Source of the DNA: Amaranthus tricolor
Lineage: Eukaryota; Streptophyta; Magnoliopsida; Caryophyllales; Amaranthaceae
Length of the DNA stretch: 64,000 nucleotides
Direction: 5' to 3'
Assembly (NCBI RefSeq): GCF_026212465.1
Contig: NC_080053.1
Coordinates: forward strand, 12,787,261-12,851,260
This document shows, one piece after another, positions 21,201 to 32,401 of the stretch (positions are counted from its first letter, which is position 1; each line of letters begins with the position of its first letter). The notes under the pieces are model-generated. The model had not been told where the DNA came from. It did not search any database and worked only from the letters and a program-made list of their open reading frames with translations. Both the position numbers and the translations under genes were made by a program.

Positions 21201-23553
21201 ACTTGCATCATCTCTATCACAAATGAAAGGTGTACTTAGTCTTCACTTTTCAGTTTTCAGAGTTCAGTTAAATTATCAGATGACTAGATTCTTGACCTCG
21301 AGAAACATTAGAAACCTTAGGGAAATTTTTTATGCAGAGTTCATGTGTGCCAAGAGCCAAGTAACCATGTGTTAGAGTTGATTTTAATCATCTAATAGCT
21401 CAATCTCTAGCATGAACCATTAAGGGAAGCATTGGGAATACACTGGTATTACGTAACCAAAAGGCTTGGAGTATCGAAAAGACCAGATTAAGGATGTATG
21501 CCAGATGCTCTAATGAGCACTAGGTGCCATGTGCATTTCAACGCTAGTTTTGTTGGTATTTATAAGACATGTATTTTCCTTTGGGGAATATTCTTCTAAA
21601 AATTTTGTGGGCTATTTAAGAGGCCAAAATCAGTATTAGATTGTTGTTGTGGCAAATACAAATTGAGAAATAGAGTTTAGATCTAGTGAGTGAGTTCTTT
21701 CTTTCTTTCTTAGTGGTATCTCAATAATGTATTAAAATATCTAATATCTTTTGAGCGGTAGGTGTCCAAGAAACCATTATACAATTGTTGTATTCTTGCT
21801 TTCGTGTTTGTGATTATCCATTGATTGTTCATACGTTTTTCTTTTGTTTTACCTTCTTATTCACCATTGTTGATTTTCAAAACATTTTCTTTCGTATAAA
21901 ATATTAGTTGACTAGATGGTGCACTTAGGAGAAGGAGGGCTTGGTAATATTTGAACTACTTGATTTCTTCACTTTGCAAACAAGTAAAACGTATGGCATG
22001 ACCGACTCAGTTGTGTTACATAGGGAAGGTCGCATTATAAGAGGTAAATGAAGTAGTCCACAAGTGTCTTCTATCAAAAATTTCACATTCTATGTGCTTA
22101 ATTGCTCATACTTTATTGTCCTACTAGTAATCTCTATATGTTTTTCTTATAAAGATTGAACTCATAGTTGTAAGTATCATCAACAATGAATTCTAAGGAT
22201 CCAAATAATCTCAGCACATATAACCAACTTTCCATAAGAATAGGAATCATACATATTTTTAGGAACGGAGCTTTTTTAAGGTGGACATATATATGTAGCG
22301 ACTAACAAAAGAATGTAAGTTACCTGTCGTATCCACCAGTAAACATATGTTGAAATCTTAAACCCTTTGGAGGAATCAAACTTCTCAATTCCCCGGAGTA
22401 GTCCAATCAGTCCTCCCTACATGAAATTTTGAATGAGTTGCACATAAAGATGCTGATTGTGTACTGCTTCCTGAATGAAGCATTAGGCTAAGCAAAATCT
22501 ATGGAAGTTCATTGAAGACATTCACCTGAACAAGGTCAGCCATGTCAGCACCCATATTCTGATACCTTTGAGCAATCGACATGACCAAGCGTACATTGCT
22601 CATTGCCAACTTCTCTCTGGCCAGCGAACACTCAATTAGTTTTGATGTTAATTCAGAACGGTCCATCCTTAAAGAATTTGCAAGTTGAACATCCGAAGGT
22701 TCACACCCAAGTTTTTCCTTCAGTCTGAAAAAGCAAACTCAAAAGATGTACATAAGAATTTTTTAAAGTCCGATAAAAGGATTGCAACAACTATAACCTT
22801 TAACGAAACACTTTTCAGAAATATATTTATGGAAATATAAATTTATTCAAACTGAATGTAAAGGTGTCTCTACAAGTATTTCCCGGAAAAATCAAAGGAA
22901 ACTGAATTCAGTGTGTAAAGCAATTGCAATTACCTTGATTTATGTTCCTCCAAGGATATTCCAGCTTTGATCTTTCGAGATAAATTCACGACTTGGGCGT
23001 GAGTCAGTAATTCATTGTTTGTCAAACCTCTCACATAGCCGATCAAGCGATTTTGTAGCAGCTCAGGACTCACAGTACTGAGTGAAGATTTCTTCCCCTC
23101 ACTTTCCTCTGTGGATAACATTTTCCCCTGAGTTCTCTTCCTGGCCTTTATCCTTCGAACCCTAGCTGGAATTCCTGATGATGTGATGTGCAATTTCTCC
23201 TTAGGCAGATCGGTGAAGCTTGTACGTTCAAATGAGAGCTCTAACTGCTTCTCAAGCATAGATTTCTGAAGCAAAAGAAGAGCTTCCAGAGGTGTTTCGG
23301 GATCTAAAGTTTTCTCTTCTAAAGGAGAGGATATCGGAATCCATTGTTCAGAAGTTGGAGGAATGATAGAAGCAGCATCAATTCCTCTGTGATTATGACT
23401 AGCTATTTTCTTTGCGACGATTAAGGTTTTTGTAGGAATAATATGGCGGTGTTCAGCGATAGAAGTAAGTTTTTCGGCAAAATCAGAATAATAGAAAGAC
23501 GATCTCAAAATCCTTTTCCCAGCACTAAGCCCAACAACAGCAGCCGCAGTCAT
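18262..23553 (-). CDS. SIG5: Plastid/mitochondrial RNA polymerase sigma factor SIG5 (sigE)
   Basis: Nine coding exons (minus strand): 23553-22934, 22724-22526, 22416-22324, 19958-19830, 19684-19631, 19535-19458, 19306-19244, 19124-19012, 18370-18262. All introns are GT-AG; the total is 1458 bp, 485 codons plus stop. ATG 23553 is the first in-frame ATG after an in-frame TGA at 23610-23608. The N-terminus is rich in A, S and R like a transit peptide. Sigma region 2 carries [13 protein letters not shown] and [15 protein letters not shown]; region 3 has [14 protein letters not shown]; region 4 has [13 protein letters not shown] and [19 protein letters not shown]. It directs the plastid-encoded RNA polymerase to promoters. 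In Arabidopsis SIG5 is light- and stress-induced and acts on psbD (family knowledge). Length is close to the usual 500 or so residues. The largest intron (19959-22323) is TE-loaded. Confidence 0.95.
18615..18887 (+). mobile_element. Cassandra-type solo LTR with 5S rRNA-like segment
   Basis: Positions 18705-18768 closely follow the 3' half of plant 5S rRNA, including AATTAAGCGTGCTTGG (A-box zone) and GGATGGGTGACCTCCCGG (C-box zone). The sequence after it (GTGTTGGTCTGTGGGG) fits the Cassandra TRIM LTR as I remember it. Outer ends TATGATATCCC and GTGTTATA (usual TG...CA, each one base changed) give a 273-bp LTR, the usual Cassandra size. Flanks AAAAC (18610-18614) and GAAAC (18888-18892) fit a decayed 5-bp TSD. 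No internal region or second LTR is present. It lies in the last SIG5 intron, antisense to the gene. Confidence 0.8.
20107..20842 (-). mobile_element. Copia gag relic in the large SIG5 intron
   Basis: On the minus strand a degenerate frame reads [20 protein letters not shown], a mutated zinc knuckle followed by a basic stretch as in Copia Gag. Further upstream in that orientation, at about 20830-20842, TTGGTATCAAAA resembles a Met-tRNA primer site right after a possible LTR end (..TTTCA). No pol remains. The element reads in the same direction as SIG5. Confidence 0.6.
21371..21712 (+). mobile_element. Possible Copia LTR relic in the large SIG5 intron
   Basis: TGTTAGAGTTGATTTTAATC near 21371 looks like an LTR start. 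CTATTTAAGAGG near 21613 could be its TATA box and TGGTATCTCAA near 21714 a decayed primer site. There is no partner LTR and no coding sequence. Very tentative. Confidence 0.3.
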
Positions 23554-25130
23554 CTTAAGCCCTAAGCACACAACACCATCAGCACATGTATTGCATAACT
23601 CCAAAGCTCAAGGAATTCTTCTAAAATCTGCCCCATTTTTCTCTTTGTTAGCCATCAACACCAAATAGATAGACAATCTCCAACAATGATTCATAATAAA
23701 AATGGAAAAAGTGATAAATTAATTGATTGGTAACAATTTGATTTGTGATACACATATGGTACTAAAACACAGTTGGTGTGAGAAATTTCAAATTCTCCAT
23801 GAGTATATCTCATGCTAGCTTATAGTGAGACAACAACTTCGACACCTGCCTCCCCGGCCCCCGGCCTACTCATGTCCTCCTCCCCAAGTACGGAACTGCA
23901 TGACATCACACTTTGTCCATTCGTATTCAAGTTAACACTTGCAGGCTTGTATCTGGCCAGGGGCGGATGGGGCAAAGGCCCAAAACCCCATATTTCAAAA
24001 ATTCGTAGGTTTAAATTTTAATAATAAAATAATAAAAAGATAAATAATTAGAAGTGGTATTGGAATATTATTGGCAAAGGAATTAATTGTGTAACAAGTA
24101 CATTAAATAAGATAGATTTATGGGCATCTTCTCAAAAACAAATGGAAATTCTTCCATCTCTTACATATTTGAAATTGAAATATTAATTTGCTGTATAATA
24201 TAAGCCGATAAGGGTTCTCATTTCTAATCTCGCTCCTAGGCCACTGAAAGTTCAAACGGGTCTGAACACTTGTCGGTTGCAATATGGATTAGGAATATGA
24301 ATGCACAACACCCAAAAACACTTTAAGATTGAGTGAATTCAACAATAATGAAATCTTTAAACAAAAATTTATAGAACTCTCTCCATCTAATTAAAGTGTA
24401 ACATATAAATTCTCTCTTTCTCTCCTTAAATAGGATCTCTAAACACTTGAAAGTTATTTGACTTGTAAACTTGTGTGCCTCTATAGTTTTAAAAGAAATT
24501 AATCATATCAAGCTATTATGTTTTCATTTATCAAATAAATGATCATTTTATTGTAAATTTGAGTCAATTCAAGCTTAATCTTAATTGCAAATGAATGTAA
24601 ATCCCAATTGAATATGATGGGTTTTGACTGAAAATACCAACTATTTTTTCTAAGAACATAAGGTAGATGGTGGATTAAACAATGAACAAATAACATCAAA
24701 CTCCATTTTGAAGAGAATACAAGATTAAAATTTAGTAAGCTTTAAAAAGAGTCCTTACCATAAGTAAAAACACATTGTAGCTGGAAATCACACAAAGGGC
24801 AGCAAGTCACAATCTTAATAAATAAAAATGGGAAAATTCTTAATTTTTGAATGAGAAAACAGAAAACAGAGAGCAAGAAGAAGCCATAAAAGGAAAAAGT
24901 AGTACCTCAAAAGTACTGAGAGAGTGGAGGGACGGAGAGAACGGTTTGTTGTTTTAAAGTTTAAACAGTTTGTGAATTGTGAGCATAACACAACACATAG
25001 ATTATTTCTATCAATTTTTCTTATTTTTCTTTTCTTTTTCATGTGGTTGTGGTTGTGGTTGTCCACGTTGCCACTAAAATATGGGGTATTTAAGTTTTCT
25101 AGTTCAACAAATTAATTTTACACCGTACGA
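23554..25130 (-). promoter_or_regulatory. Upstream region of SIG5 with a possible 5' UTR intron
   Basis: No other gene is supported here. On the minus strand a pyrimidine-rich segment ending at about 24906 is followed by GTACTACT, a possible 5' UTR exon and donor. A possible acceptor is GGGGCAG near 23624. If real, a roughly 1.3-kb 5' UTR intron precedes the start codon. Farther upstream, CCACGT at 25063-25068 is a G-box-like ACGT core, which would suit a light-responsive gene. A short GC-richer stretch near 23840-23980 may be a MITE relic. RNA evidence is needed for all of this. Confidence 0.3.
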
Positions 25131-25977
25131 TAAGGTTTCGTTAGAGCACCTATGTTTGACGATATCATAATTACTTTACTTTTTAACTCGGAATTTAATT
25201 TGATCTAATTTAGTAAAAGAAATTTATAATTATATAAAAATCAAATTTCGAAACATCTTATTTGAGACTGGCTTAATAAATCGAATAAAAATACGGCCCT
25301 ACATAAGATGAGTGTTAAAATAGTTGCTGAAAGAAATAAAAAAAATGAATTTTGTGGATGATTCATGATATTAATATAAACGAGAAAGAAAATTGTGGAT
25401 GAGAATCAAAAGAAAGTTGCGTGAACCATATATATAAAATGAAATGTAGCACTCTAAGTGTCATGCAAAAAGGTGAAGGTTTTAGCAAATTTAGAGGAGA
25501 GAGTATAGTTGGATAATTTTATTTGATAGTAAGAGCATCTTTTATGATATCTAAATAAAAGATCATTTTATTATTTCACAATTTTTTTACCTAATCTTAT
25601 TAACATTTATCTCTTTTAAAAGATATTATTTTCTATCTCTTACTTAGAATACTCAATATTTTATTGATTTTTCTATAATAACTCCATATAATTTTTTTAA
25701 ATTAATAATCCCATGTTCATGAGTCATATGATATGAGAGTAATATCTTCAATCAATTTCCAAGTTTTTTTTTTGAAGCAATATCTTGATCATTATGATTA
25801 TTTTCATCATACTCAACCGCATCTTCATCTAAACATTCATCACTTAACAAATTTGAATTTATTATATACTGTAAATTCGGATAATTCGAACCAGGTGCCC
25901 AATTTTAAAATCGGATATTCGGATCAGATACGTATCACACTTTTGGGAAATCTGGATACCCGGTATCCGATTTACTA
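25131..25977. other. AT-rich intergenic stretch
   Basis: No gene seen. Around 25875-25975 are words such as CGGATATTCGGATC and ATACCCGGTATCCG. These are composition-wise like the TE terminus at 30880-31040, so both may be remains of one older element later split by the MULEs. This is weak. Confidence 0.4.
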
Positions 25978-26003
25978 TAATAATAATAATAATAATAATA
26001 ATA

Positions 26004-26040
<37 letters not shown>
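25978..26040. repeat. (TAA)9(TTA)12 microsatellite, self-complementary
   Basis: Nine TAA units (25978-26004) are followed directly by twelve TTA units, making a long inverted repeat able to fold on itself. It is the insertion site of the outer MULE-like element, which ends with the same repeat at 30150. Confidence 0.9.
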
Positions 26041-26041
<1 letters not shown>

Positions 26042-26852
26042 GGGAAATTGTTATTAATAATACAACTTATGCTCAATCCGCTAAAAATAAACTCATCTAT
26101 TATTTATTTTTTCATAAATCCAACTAATTAGAAACCTTACTCATAGCGCTCCTAACAGGTGAATAACCGGTAACAAAGGGTTACCAACTTTTTTTTTTTT
26201 GAGGTTAAGGGTTATCACCATTCTAAAGTACATCTTCCACCATTTATATGAACTCAATCTTCCACCTTTTTGAACTTCCACCTTTTTGAAGGTGAAGTCT
26301 TTCAAGGCATCTAATTGTTCTTCTCATTCAACAACATTATATATGCTAATAACAAATCAATTACAACACCAAACATATAATTATACTTACTACCCACAAG
26401 GGTAAATAATTCCATTTGTTGGAAATAATTAGCCAAAGAAATCCATACCAATAACATTATGTAAAACCCCAACAAACAATCAAATACCCCTATACATGCA
26501 CCCAAGTTTTTAGTCACATCCACCTAAGAAATTTGCTTCTCGCTATAACGCATAGTGCTCTTTATTACTGGGGATATACTTCCAAACAAATATTGAACCC
26601 ATGCACATGATTCAACCCACATTGAAGCCACTAATAATAGACATCAGTTGTTAAAAAATGCCCTTAATCTCTCTTTTTGGGTCACCTATTTGGCATTAAA
26701 ACACAATTATGATCAAGAAAAAGGGATAATTGTGACCTTTAAGGGAACCTTTTCCCATAATATTGCTATTTAAAAAACTAATTCCCACTTTGCTTGAATT
26801 GGGAAATTATTTCCCACATTATCGTCCACGTAGGATTGGTATTAATTTTTTT

Positions 26853-27002
26853 TTTAATAAAATCGCTATATGAAATGGCAGTTTTGTTTAGGAATTTGAA
26901 GTAAAGCGCTAGATGAAATGGCGGTTTTATGAATTTTAATTTCTTTTTTTTTTTAAAAAAAAATTACATTAAGCAAACCGCCACTTCAAGTGGCGGTTTT
27001 GT
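26853..27002. repeat. Left subterminal CCGCCA palindromes
   Basis: Units of the type AAACCGCCACTT/AAGTGGCGGTTT; the best copy, near 26976-27001, is a near-perfect palindrome around one central base. Two weaker copies (ATGAAATGGCAG and ATGAAATGGCGG) lie to the left. Confidence 0.8.
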
Positions 27003-27563
27003 AGCAGTACAAAACAGCAGCCCCTTCGTATGTTGTTCATTTCATCTCATTTTACCTCCTTGCTGCTGCCGGTTCTGGTTTTAAAAAAAAATTCTTCAAT
27101 CCTCATTTACTTTATATTCACAATTGCTCTCATTCAACTAAATTAATCAACTACATTCTCATCTTCTCCTTCTTTACTTGTTCATTTTCATCATCATTTA
27201 AGGTATTAATATAAACCCTAATTTATTTCAATTTGCAAATTGAATATTTTGTTCATTATTATTGTCATTTGAAGTTATAAATACATTGATTGTTTGTTAC
27301 ATTCTCTTGATTTCATGATTTAAGCTTACATTTTACACATTTGTATTTGAATTTTATGATTTGGTTTGTATGCATATAAAGTGTTTGATGAAAATGCTTG
27401 AATGAAAGTTTATTACTTTGTAGGGTTAGTTTAATGGTTTAGTATATATTCATGGTATTTTTAGCGTTATATTTGAAATGAACCTTGTAATAAGTGTTCT
27501 AATACCTTAATATCACAAATTCTTGTATTCAAATTTATAACACTTATGTATATAATAGTGATC

Positions 27564-29380
27564 ATGGCGATGTCGGGCCCAGTTGATCCATCAGTGCTTA
27601 CGCTTCAGGCGACACACAGGAGCGTAGCTGCGTGGGAGGGCTCCACTGCCCAATTGGTTACTCGTCAGCACTACCAGGCGAGTACGTGACATTGGGAGGT
27701 GGATGACAGGGCATTAGAGGTAGTCGAATTAGCTGGTTTTAGATACATTCACAGGTTATTGAGCGGGGGCTTAAAGCTCGATCGAGCTCTTATCACTGCA
27801 TTGGTGGAGAGGTGGAGGCTGGAAACTCATACCTTCCACCTCACAGTTGACGAGACAACGATCACGTTGCAAGATGTGGCAGTTATAATAGGACTGCCCA
27901 TTGAAGGACAAGCAGTGATAGGTCCTGGAGAGGGAAATTGGCCAGCATTAGTTCATGAGCTACTAAGGGTTTGGCCTGAAAACCCTCAAGACCCCACACA
28001 GCCGAAGATCATCGTTGGATCGTCATTGAATCTGACTTGGCTCCGAGAGCATTTTAGCGCGCTAGAGGATGACGCAGATGATGTTACGGTTGATAGACAT
28101 GCGCGAGCGTACATCTTGTACCTGTTTGGATGCATCTTGTTTCCAGACAAGAGCGGTGACTCGGTGCAGTTGATCTATCTCCCTCTACTGGGAGACTTGG
28201 AGCACGTAGATGAGTACAGTTGGGGAAGTGCTACCCTAGCGCATTTGTATCATAACTTATGTCGAGCATCTCGTAAGGGTGCCAAGGACATTGGTGGTTG
28301 CTTGATGTTGTTACAAATATGGTCATGGGAGCATATTCATATAGGGAGGCCCATAATTCGGACGATTCGACCCGATGGGCAACATGATCAGGAGGATGAC
28401 GCGGATGATTTTGAACCGGTGTTAGGTTCACAACATCGTCGCGGGATGGATCCTTTAGCAGTAAGGTAGCAACACTCACTTCACTATTCAAATTCATAAT
28501 TTTACTATTTTATGATACATGAAAATGTTAAACAATGTTCATTTGTTTGCAGCTGGCTTCGCGTATAACTTTCAAGATCCCAATCCCCACATACTCTCGT
28601 CTACTACAGAGACGCACTTGATCGACAACGGGACGAGCAGGTTATTAACATTTACTATTTGTATTAGTTATGAATAAATTGTATATATTACTGAGCATAT
28701 TGATTTCTATTACAGATGACATGACAGCTTTACACAGCGGCTAAGATGGACGCTCTACCACACATATGTACATTGGGCCACAAGATTTGGAGATCGCGTT
28801 GTCCCCTTATTTGCTTTGACATCGTCGAGCTACATTTCCCGGATCGTGTCATGCGTCAATTCGGTTTGGAGCAGGTTATTCTGCAAGCCTTTGACACCCA
28901 ACCTCAACTACATGCGATCGATCGGAGGACTGGGGACAAGAACTATGTTCTCAAAACCTAGGCTCCATTAACGCGTCGTTGACCGATGCATTGAGTCAGG
29001 CGGGTTATGAGTACCTCATACCGACTCCACCTGTCATTGGCGAGGTAGATGACACATTCCACACTCCTTCTCCACGGAGTTCAGCCCACCGAGGTAGCTC
29101 TTCCGGAGGATCCAGTTTTCGGTCCACAAGAGGTCGCTAGCGTTCATCTACTCGAGGTCGGTCTTCCATATCGCCATCGACATCCGGTACTATGTCGCCA
29201 TTCGTTCCTCCAACTTCCCTCACCACTCCTCCTCCGCATCCATCGCCTCCGCAAAGGATTATCACATATCAGCGTGCTAGTCAACGACGAGCTCCTGCTC
29301 TTAATGTCATTGCGGAGGTTGACGAGTTCACACCATCATCATCCACCGGTGCACAAAACAAAAGAGGCCGGGGGTTGTAG
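27564..29380 (+). pseudogene. Plant mobile domain (PMD) gene, broken
   Basis: From ATG 27564 the frame reads SVLTLQATHRS then hits TGA at 27687-27689, and continues in the same frame without a stop to 28469 through GFRYIHRLL, LITALVERWRLETHTFHL and TITLQDVAVIIGLPI. These are hallmark motifs of PMD proteins (MAIN/MAIL type; Pfam PF10536). A shifted frame near 28580 (RDALDRQRD-like) and the exon at 28714-28961 (MDALPHICTLGHKIWR, FPDRVMRQFGLEQ) are also typical. A proline/serine-rich tail ends near 29380. Host MAIN and MAIL1 act in genome integrity and silencing; TE-borne PMD copies are of unknown use. The in-frame TGA and shifts make this copy non-functional. Confidence 0.85.
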
Positions 29381-29596
29381 TTTAGCAAACTTTGTATATG
29401 CTTATATGATTTGAACTTCTTGTATGACTTTCCATGATTGTAATATATCTTCGCATTATTTTCATAATTAATTTTTTCAAATCAAGCTGGTTCGTAATTG
29501 ATTATCATAGAATAGATGGTATTGAACTAATTTAATGCATGTTGCGTTCACTATTTAGGGGAAATGAAAGAAAAAAAAAGTTGCAGGCCACAAGCA

Positions 29597-29730
29597 TACC
29601 GCCACATGAAGTGGCGGTTTACCAGGGACCAAACCGCCACATGAGATGGCGGTTTGCCTTGACTAAACCACTACTTCATGTGGCGGTTTACTGCTTGAGG
29701 CAAATCGCCATCTCAAGTGGCGGTTTTGTC
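29597..29730. repeat. Right subterminal CCGCCA palindromes
   Basis: Four tandem palindromic units, each with arms like ACCGCCACAT and ATGTGGCGGT or ATCGCCATCT and AAGTGGCGGT, spaced about 35 bp. They mirror the left array. Confidence 0.85.
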
Positions 29731-30158
29731 TGAAAAATAAAAAATAAAAAAAAAATTTCCACGTGGACAGTATTGTGGGAAATACTTTCCCACAAAATGC
29801 AAAGTGGGAATTATTATTTTTTTAAGCAATATTATGGGAAAATACTCCCTTTAAGGCCTTATTCTCTCCTTTGTATTTCAATGTTGTTGTGGTGTTTTCC
29901 AGCTCTTATAATTTTGGGTGGAAGAGAGAATGAGTTCATGTAGAGAGAAAGAGAGAGAGAGAATGACTTAATATCAGTAGAGGTGCTAGAGGCAAATTCA
30001 CTTTTTGCAAATCTAACCGGTTGTAAGGTAATATTGAAATGCTATGAGCAAGATACCAAATTAGGTGAGTTTATTTGAAAATAAACAATAAGTAGGTTTA
30101 TTTTCAGTGGATCGAGCATAGGTTCTATTATTAATGACAATTTTCCCTTATTATTATT

Positions 30159-31799
30159 ATTTATGTTTTGGAAACCTTATATTTAATTGGTCCTTTTTGT
30201 TTTTCAATTTCATGCCTTAATAGTCGTTCACTCACTCTTGAGGCCCTTATTTTTGGGCCCCTAAACGCTCAGCTACCCGAAATATGCTATGAACCGGCCT
30301 TGCTAAAATCCTAATATTCTCACTAAGCTTGAGTAGACAGTAAGACTGAGACATTACCTCTTGCTTTTATGTCGATCTTCTTCTTCATTGAAACCCTATA
30401 TTCGCCATTTGCCATTCTTAGATCTTCATTTTCAGTCAAACTCATCACCATTCTCTCATAATTGGGTAAGTTTTTTTTTTCCTCTCATCACCATTTTTAG
30501 TTATTTTTTACAAAAGGTTGCTGAAATTAATTAAATATATTTATTGTCTCCATTTTCAGATGAAACTCTTGACACTCTTAAAAATGATTAATGGAGCTTG
30601 AAGTTTCAATTTTTAAATTTTATTCACTTGCTTTTAGTATCTAATGTTTTGATGTGTAAATTTCAAACTAGTATTAAGGACTTATGGTTGTATTTTAACT
30701 CTAAACTTTTAAAATTTGTTACCCCATGATTTACTATCTTTTATGACTAATTAAGCTAAGTATTGCTAGAGAGTTAGTATTTGAATTTTACATAAGCAAA
30801 TATTCTAAAAGAAAAAGAGATAAAAAAAATGCATGGGTGAAAGAAGAATAGACAAAAACTATTCGAAAACACAAAATCGGGTATCTGGATTCCAACCCTG
30901 ATTAAATCGGATATCAGGATTTTCAGATACCTGGTTTAATCCAGGCCGGAACTTGATCGCATTTTCAAGTATCCGAAAAAGTTGTATATTCGGGTATCCG
31001 GATCAGATATGATCTGGTAGTCAGTTTTGAACACCCCTATTATAAACTAAATAATTTGAATATTTTTATAACTTAAAAGCATTTAGATTCTTCTAGAATA
31101 TGAAAAAGGAGATGAATGATTATTGTGAGTAATTGATTGTGTATTTTTTTAAATGATATAATTTATTATTTTTGAATAGGATATGTAGTCTGTAAATCTT
31201 TCATATATTGGCTTTATATTTATTTATTTTTATATCTTATAGGAATATATATTTACTTATGATTGAAAAAATATTAGTCATAATATTTTTCATTAGTTTT
31301 ATCATTCTTGTTATGGTTGTAGTTTATGTCAAAGTACCTAACTAAATGTATTTTGATTATTTATAATCTTTGTAAAGACCAATTAATTTATAAATTAACA
31401 AAATTATTTTTTTTTATTTTTAAAATTTATATATAATGTCAAATATTATTAATAGGTCTATTATTATGTTATATTATCTATATGTAAAGTAATATTAAAA
31501 GTAAATTTCAAATACATGATTAAAATTAAACTAATTATTGTAGAGGAAGACCATTTAAACAAAAGAACACATCAAGATACCATTTACATTAGATTTGTAA
31601 GATTTAAGGTTAAGACAACTGTTTATTTATTTTTTTTTTTGTGTGTGTTTTATGGAGAAATCGATTATAAATGTTGAGTAAAGTTGAAAAATGACAAAAC
31701 TACGAGATTTATTCAAAATGAATTTATACGCAATAGACAAACTAATAAATCAATTATATTTGGGAAAATTGATTTGAAAGGTATATGAACTTTGCCTCA
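30159..31799. other. AT-rich stretch with a hAT-like terminal relic
   Basis: No gene is supported. At about 30880-31040 the words GGTATCTGGAT, GGTATCCGGATCAGAT and TTGAACACCCCTA look like the end of a non-autonomous hAT-type element (hAT ends often read TAGGGGTGTTCAA). I could not define its other end; the similar words at 25880-25975 are a candidate. The rest is low-complexity AT-rich DNA. The last 40 bases (from about 31760) may be the left end of the MULE relic that hAT-1 split. Confidence 0.4.
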
Positions 31800-32401
31800 T
31801 TTGCTTCTAAGAATGGCCACGGTCCGGGTTGGGCCGGTTCCGGTTCCATTTGGAACCTGTCGCGACCGGTTCCGATTCCGGGCGGTTCCAAACGGTTTCT
31901 TGGCGGTTCATGAGGCGGTTCCGGCGGTTCCAGTTCACGGGACGGGCGGGTCGGACCATCGGTTCCATTTTTATTTTTTCTTTAAATATTTATGTAATAT
32001 AAAAATACTATAATATTGCGGACGTACCTTTGATGATTACTTGATTATTAGCCAAATTCATTGCTTGTCAAGTTGTCATCGTTATTAAAATATTTACTAA
32101 AAAGAATGAAAAAAATAAATTAATAAGAAACGAATCAATAATAATATCGATAAAGATGATTAATAAAAAAAGAGGGAGAAAATGGACTTGAACCTAGTAC
32201 CCAAAGGAATACTAAGCTGCCTACATATCCCGAAGGAATCAAAGCCCACGTAGTTCTTTGTCATACCTTTTATTTTTAGGTGTTGAATGTTAATTTATCG
32301 TTGTCCGATTGATCCTATTCGTCTTCGTCATCATCATCTGGTTGGTTAGATGCTTCCGCTGACTCTCCTCCTGACGATGATGCAGATGTATCCATCATCA
32401 T

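Larger units (their letters stand above)
26736..29856. mobile_element. Inner MULE-like element carrying a PMD gene
   Basis: About 100 bp at each end are inverted repeats. The left end starts CCTTTAAGGGAACC and includes TTTCCCATAATATTGCT, CCCACTTTGC and GTCCACGT. The right end (29757-29856) carries the same words in reverse complement in mirrored order. Just inside both TIRs are arrays of CCGCCA palindromes. The interior is the plant-mobile-domain pseudogene and no MURA-type transposase is seen. No clear 9-bp TSD was found, so it may be old. Confidence 0.8.
26040..30149. mobile_element. Outer long-TIR (Mutator-like) element
   Basis: 26040-26106 and 30083-30149 are inverted copies of each other with few differences (AAGGGAAATTG... 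and ...CAATTTTCCCTT). Weaker inverted similarity continues to roughly 150 bp on each side. Flanking ATTATTATT (26031-26039 and 30150-30158) fits a 9-bp MULE TSD, but lies in a TTA repeat and so carries little information. No transposase is visible. It carries the inner TIR element and the PMD pseudogene. Confidence 0.75.

Noticed and set aside
27699..28469. Calling the 256-aa PMD frame a functional host gene
   Set aside because: It begins only at a GTG after an in-frame TGA, downstream exons are frame-shifted, and it lies inside TIR elements.
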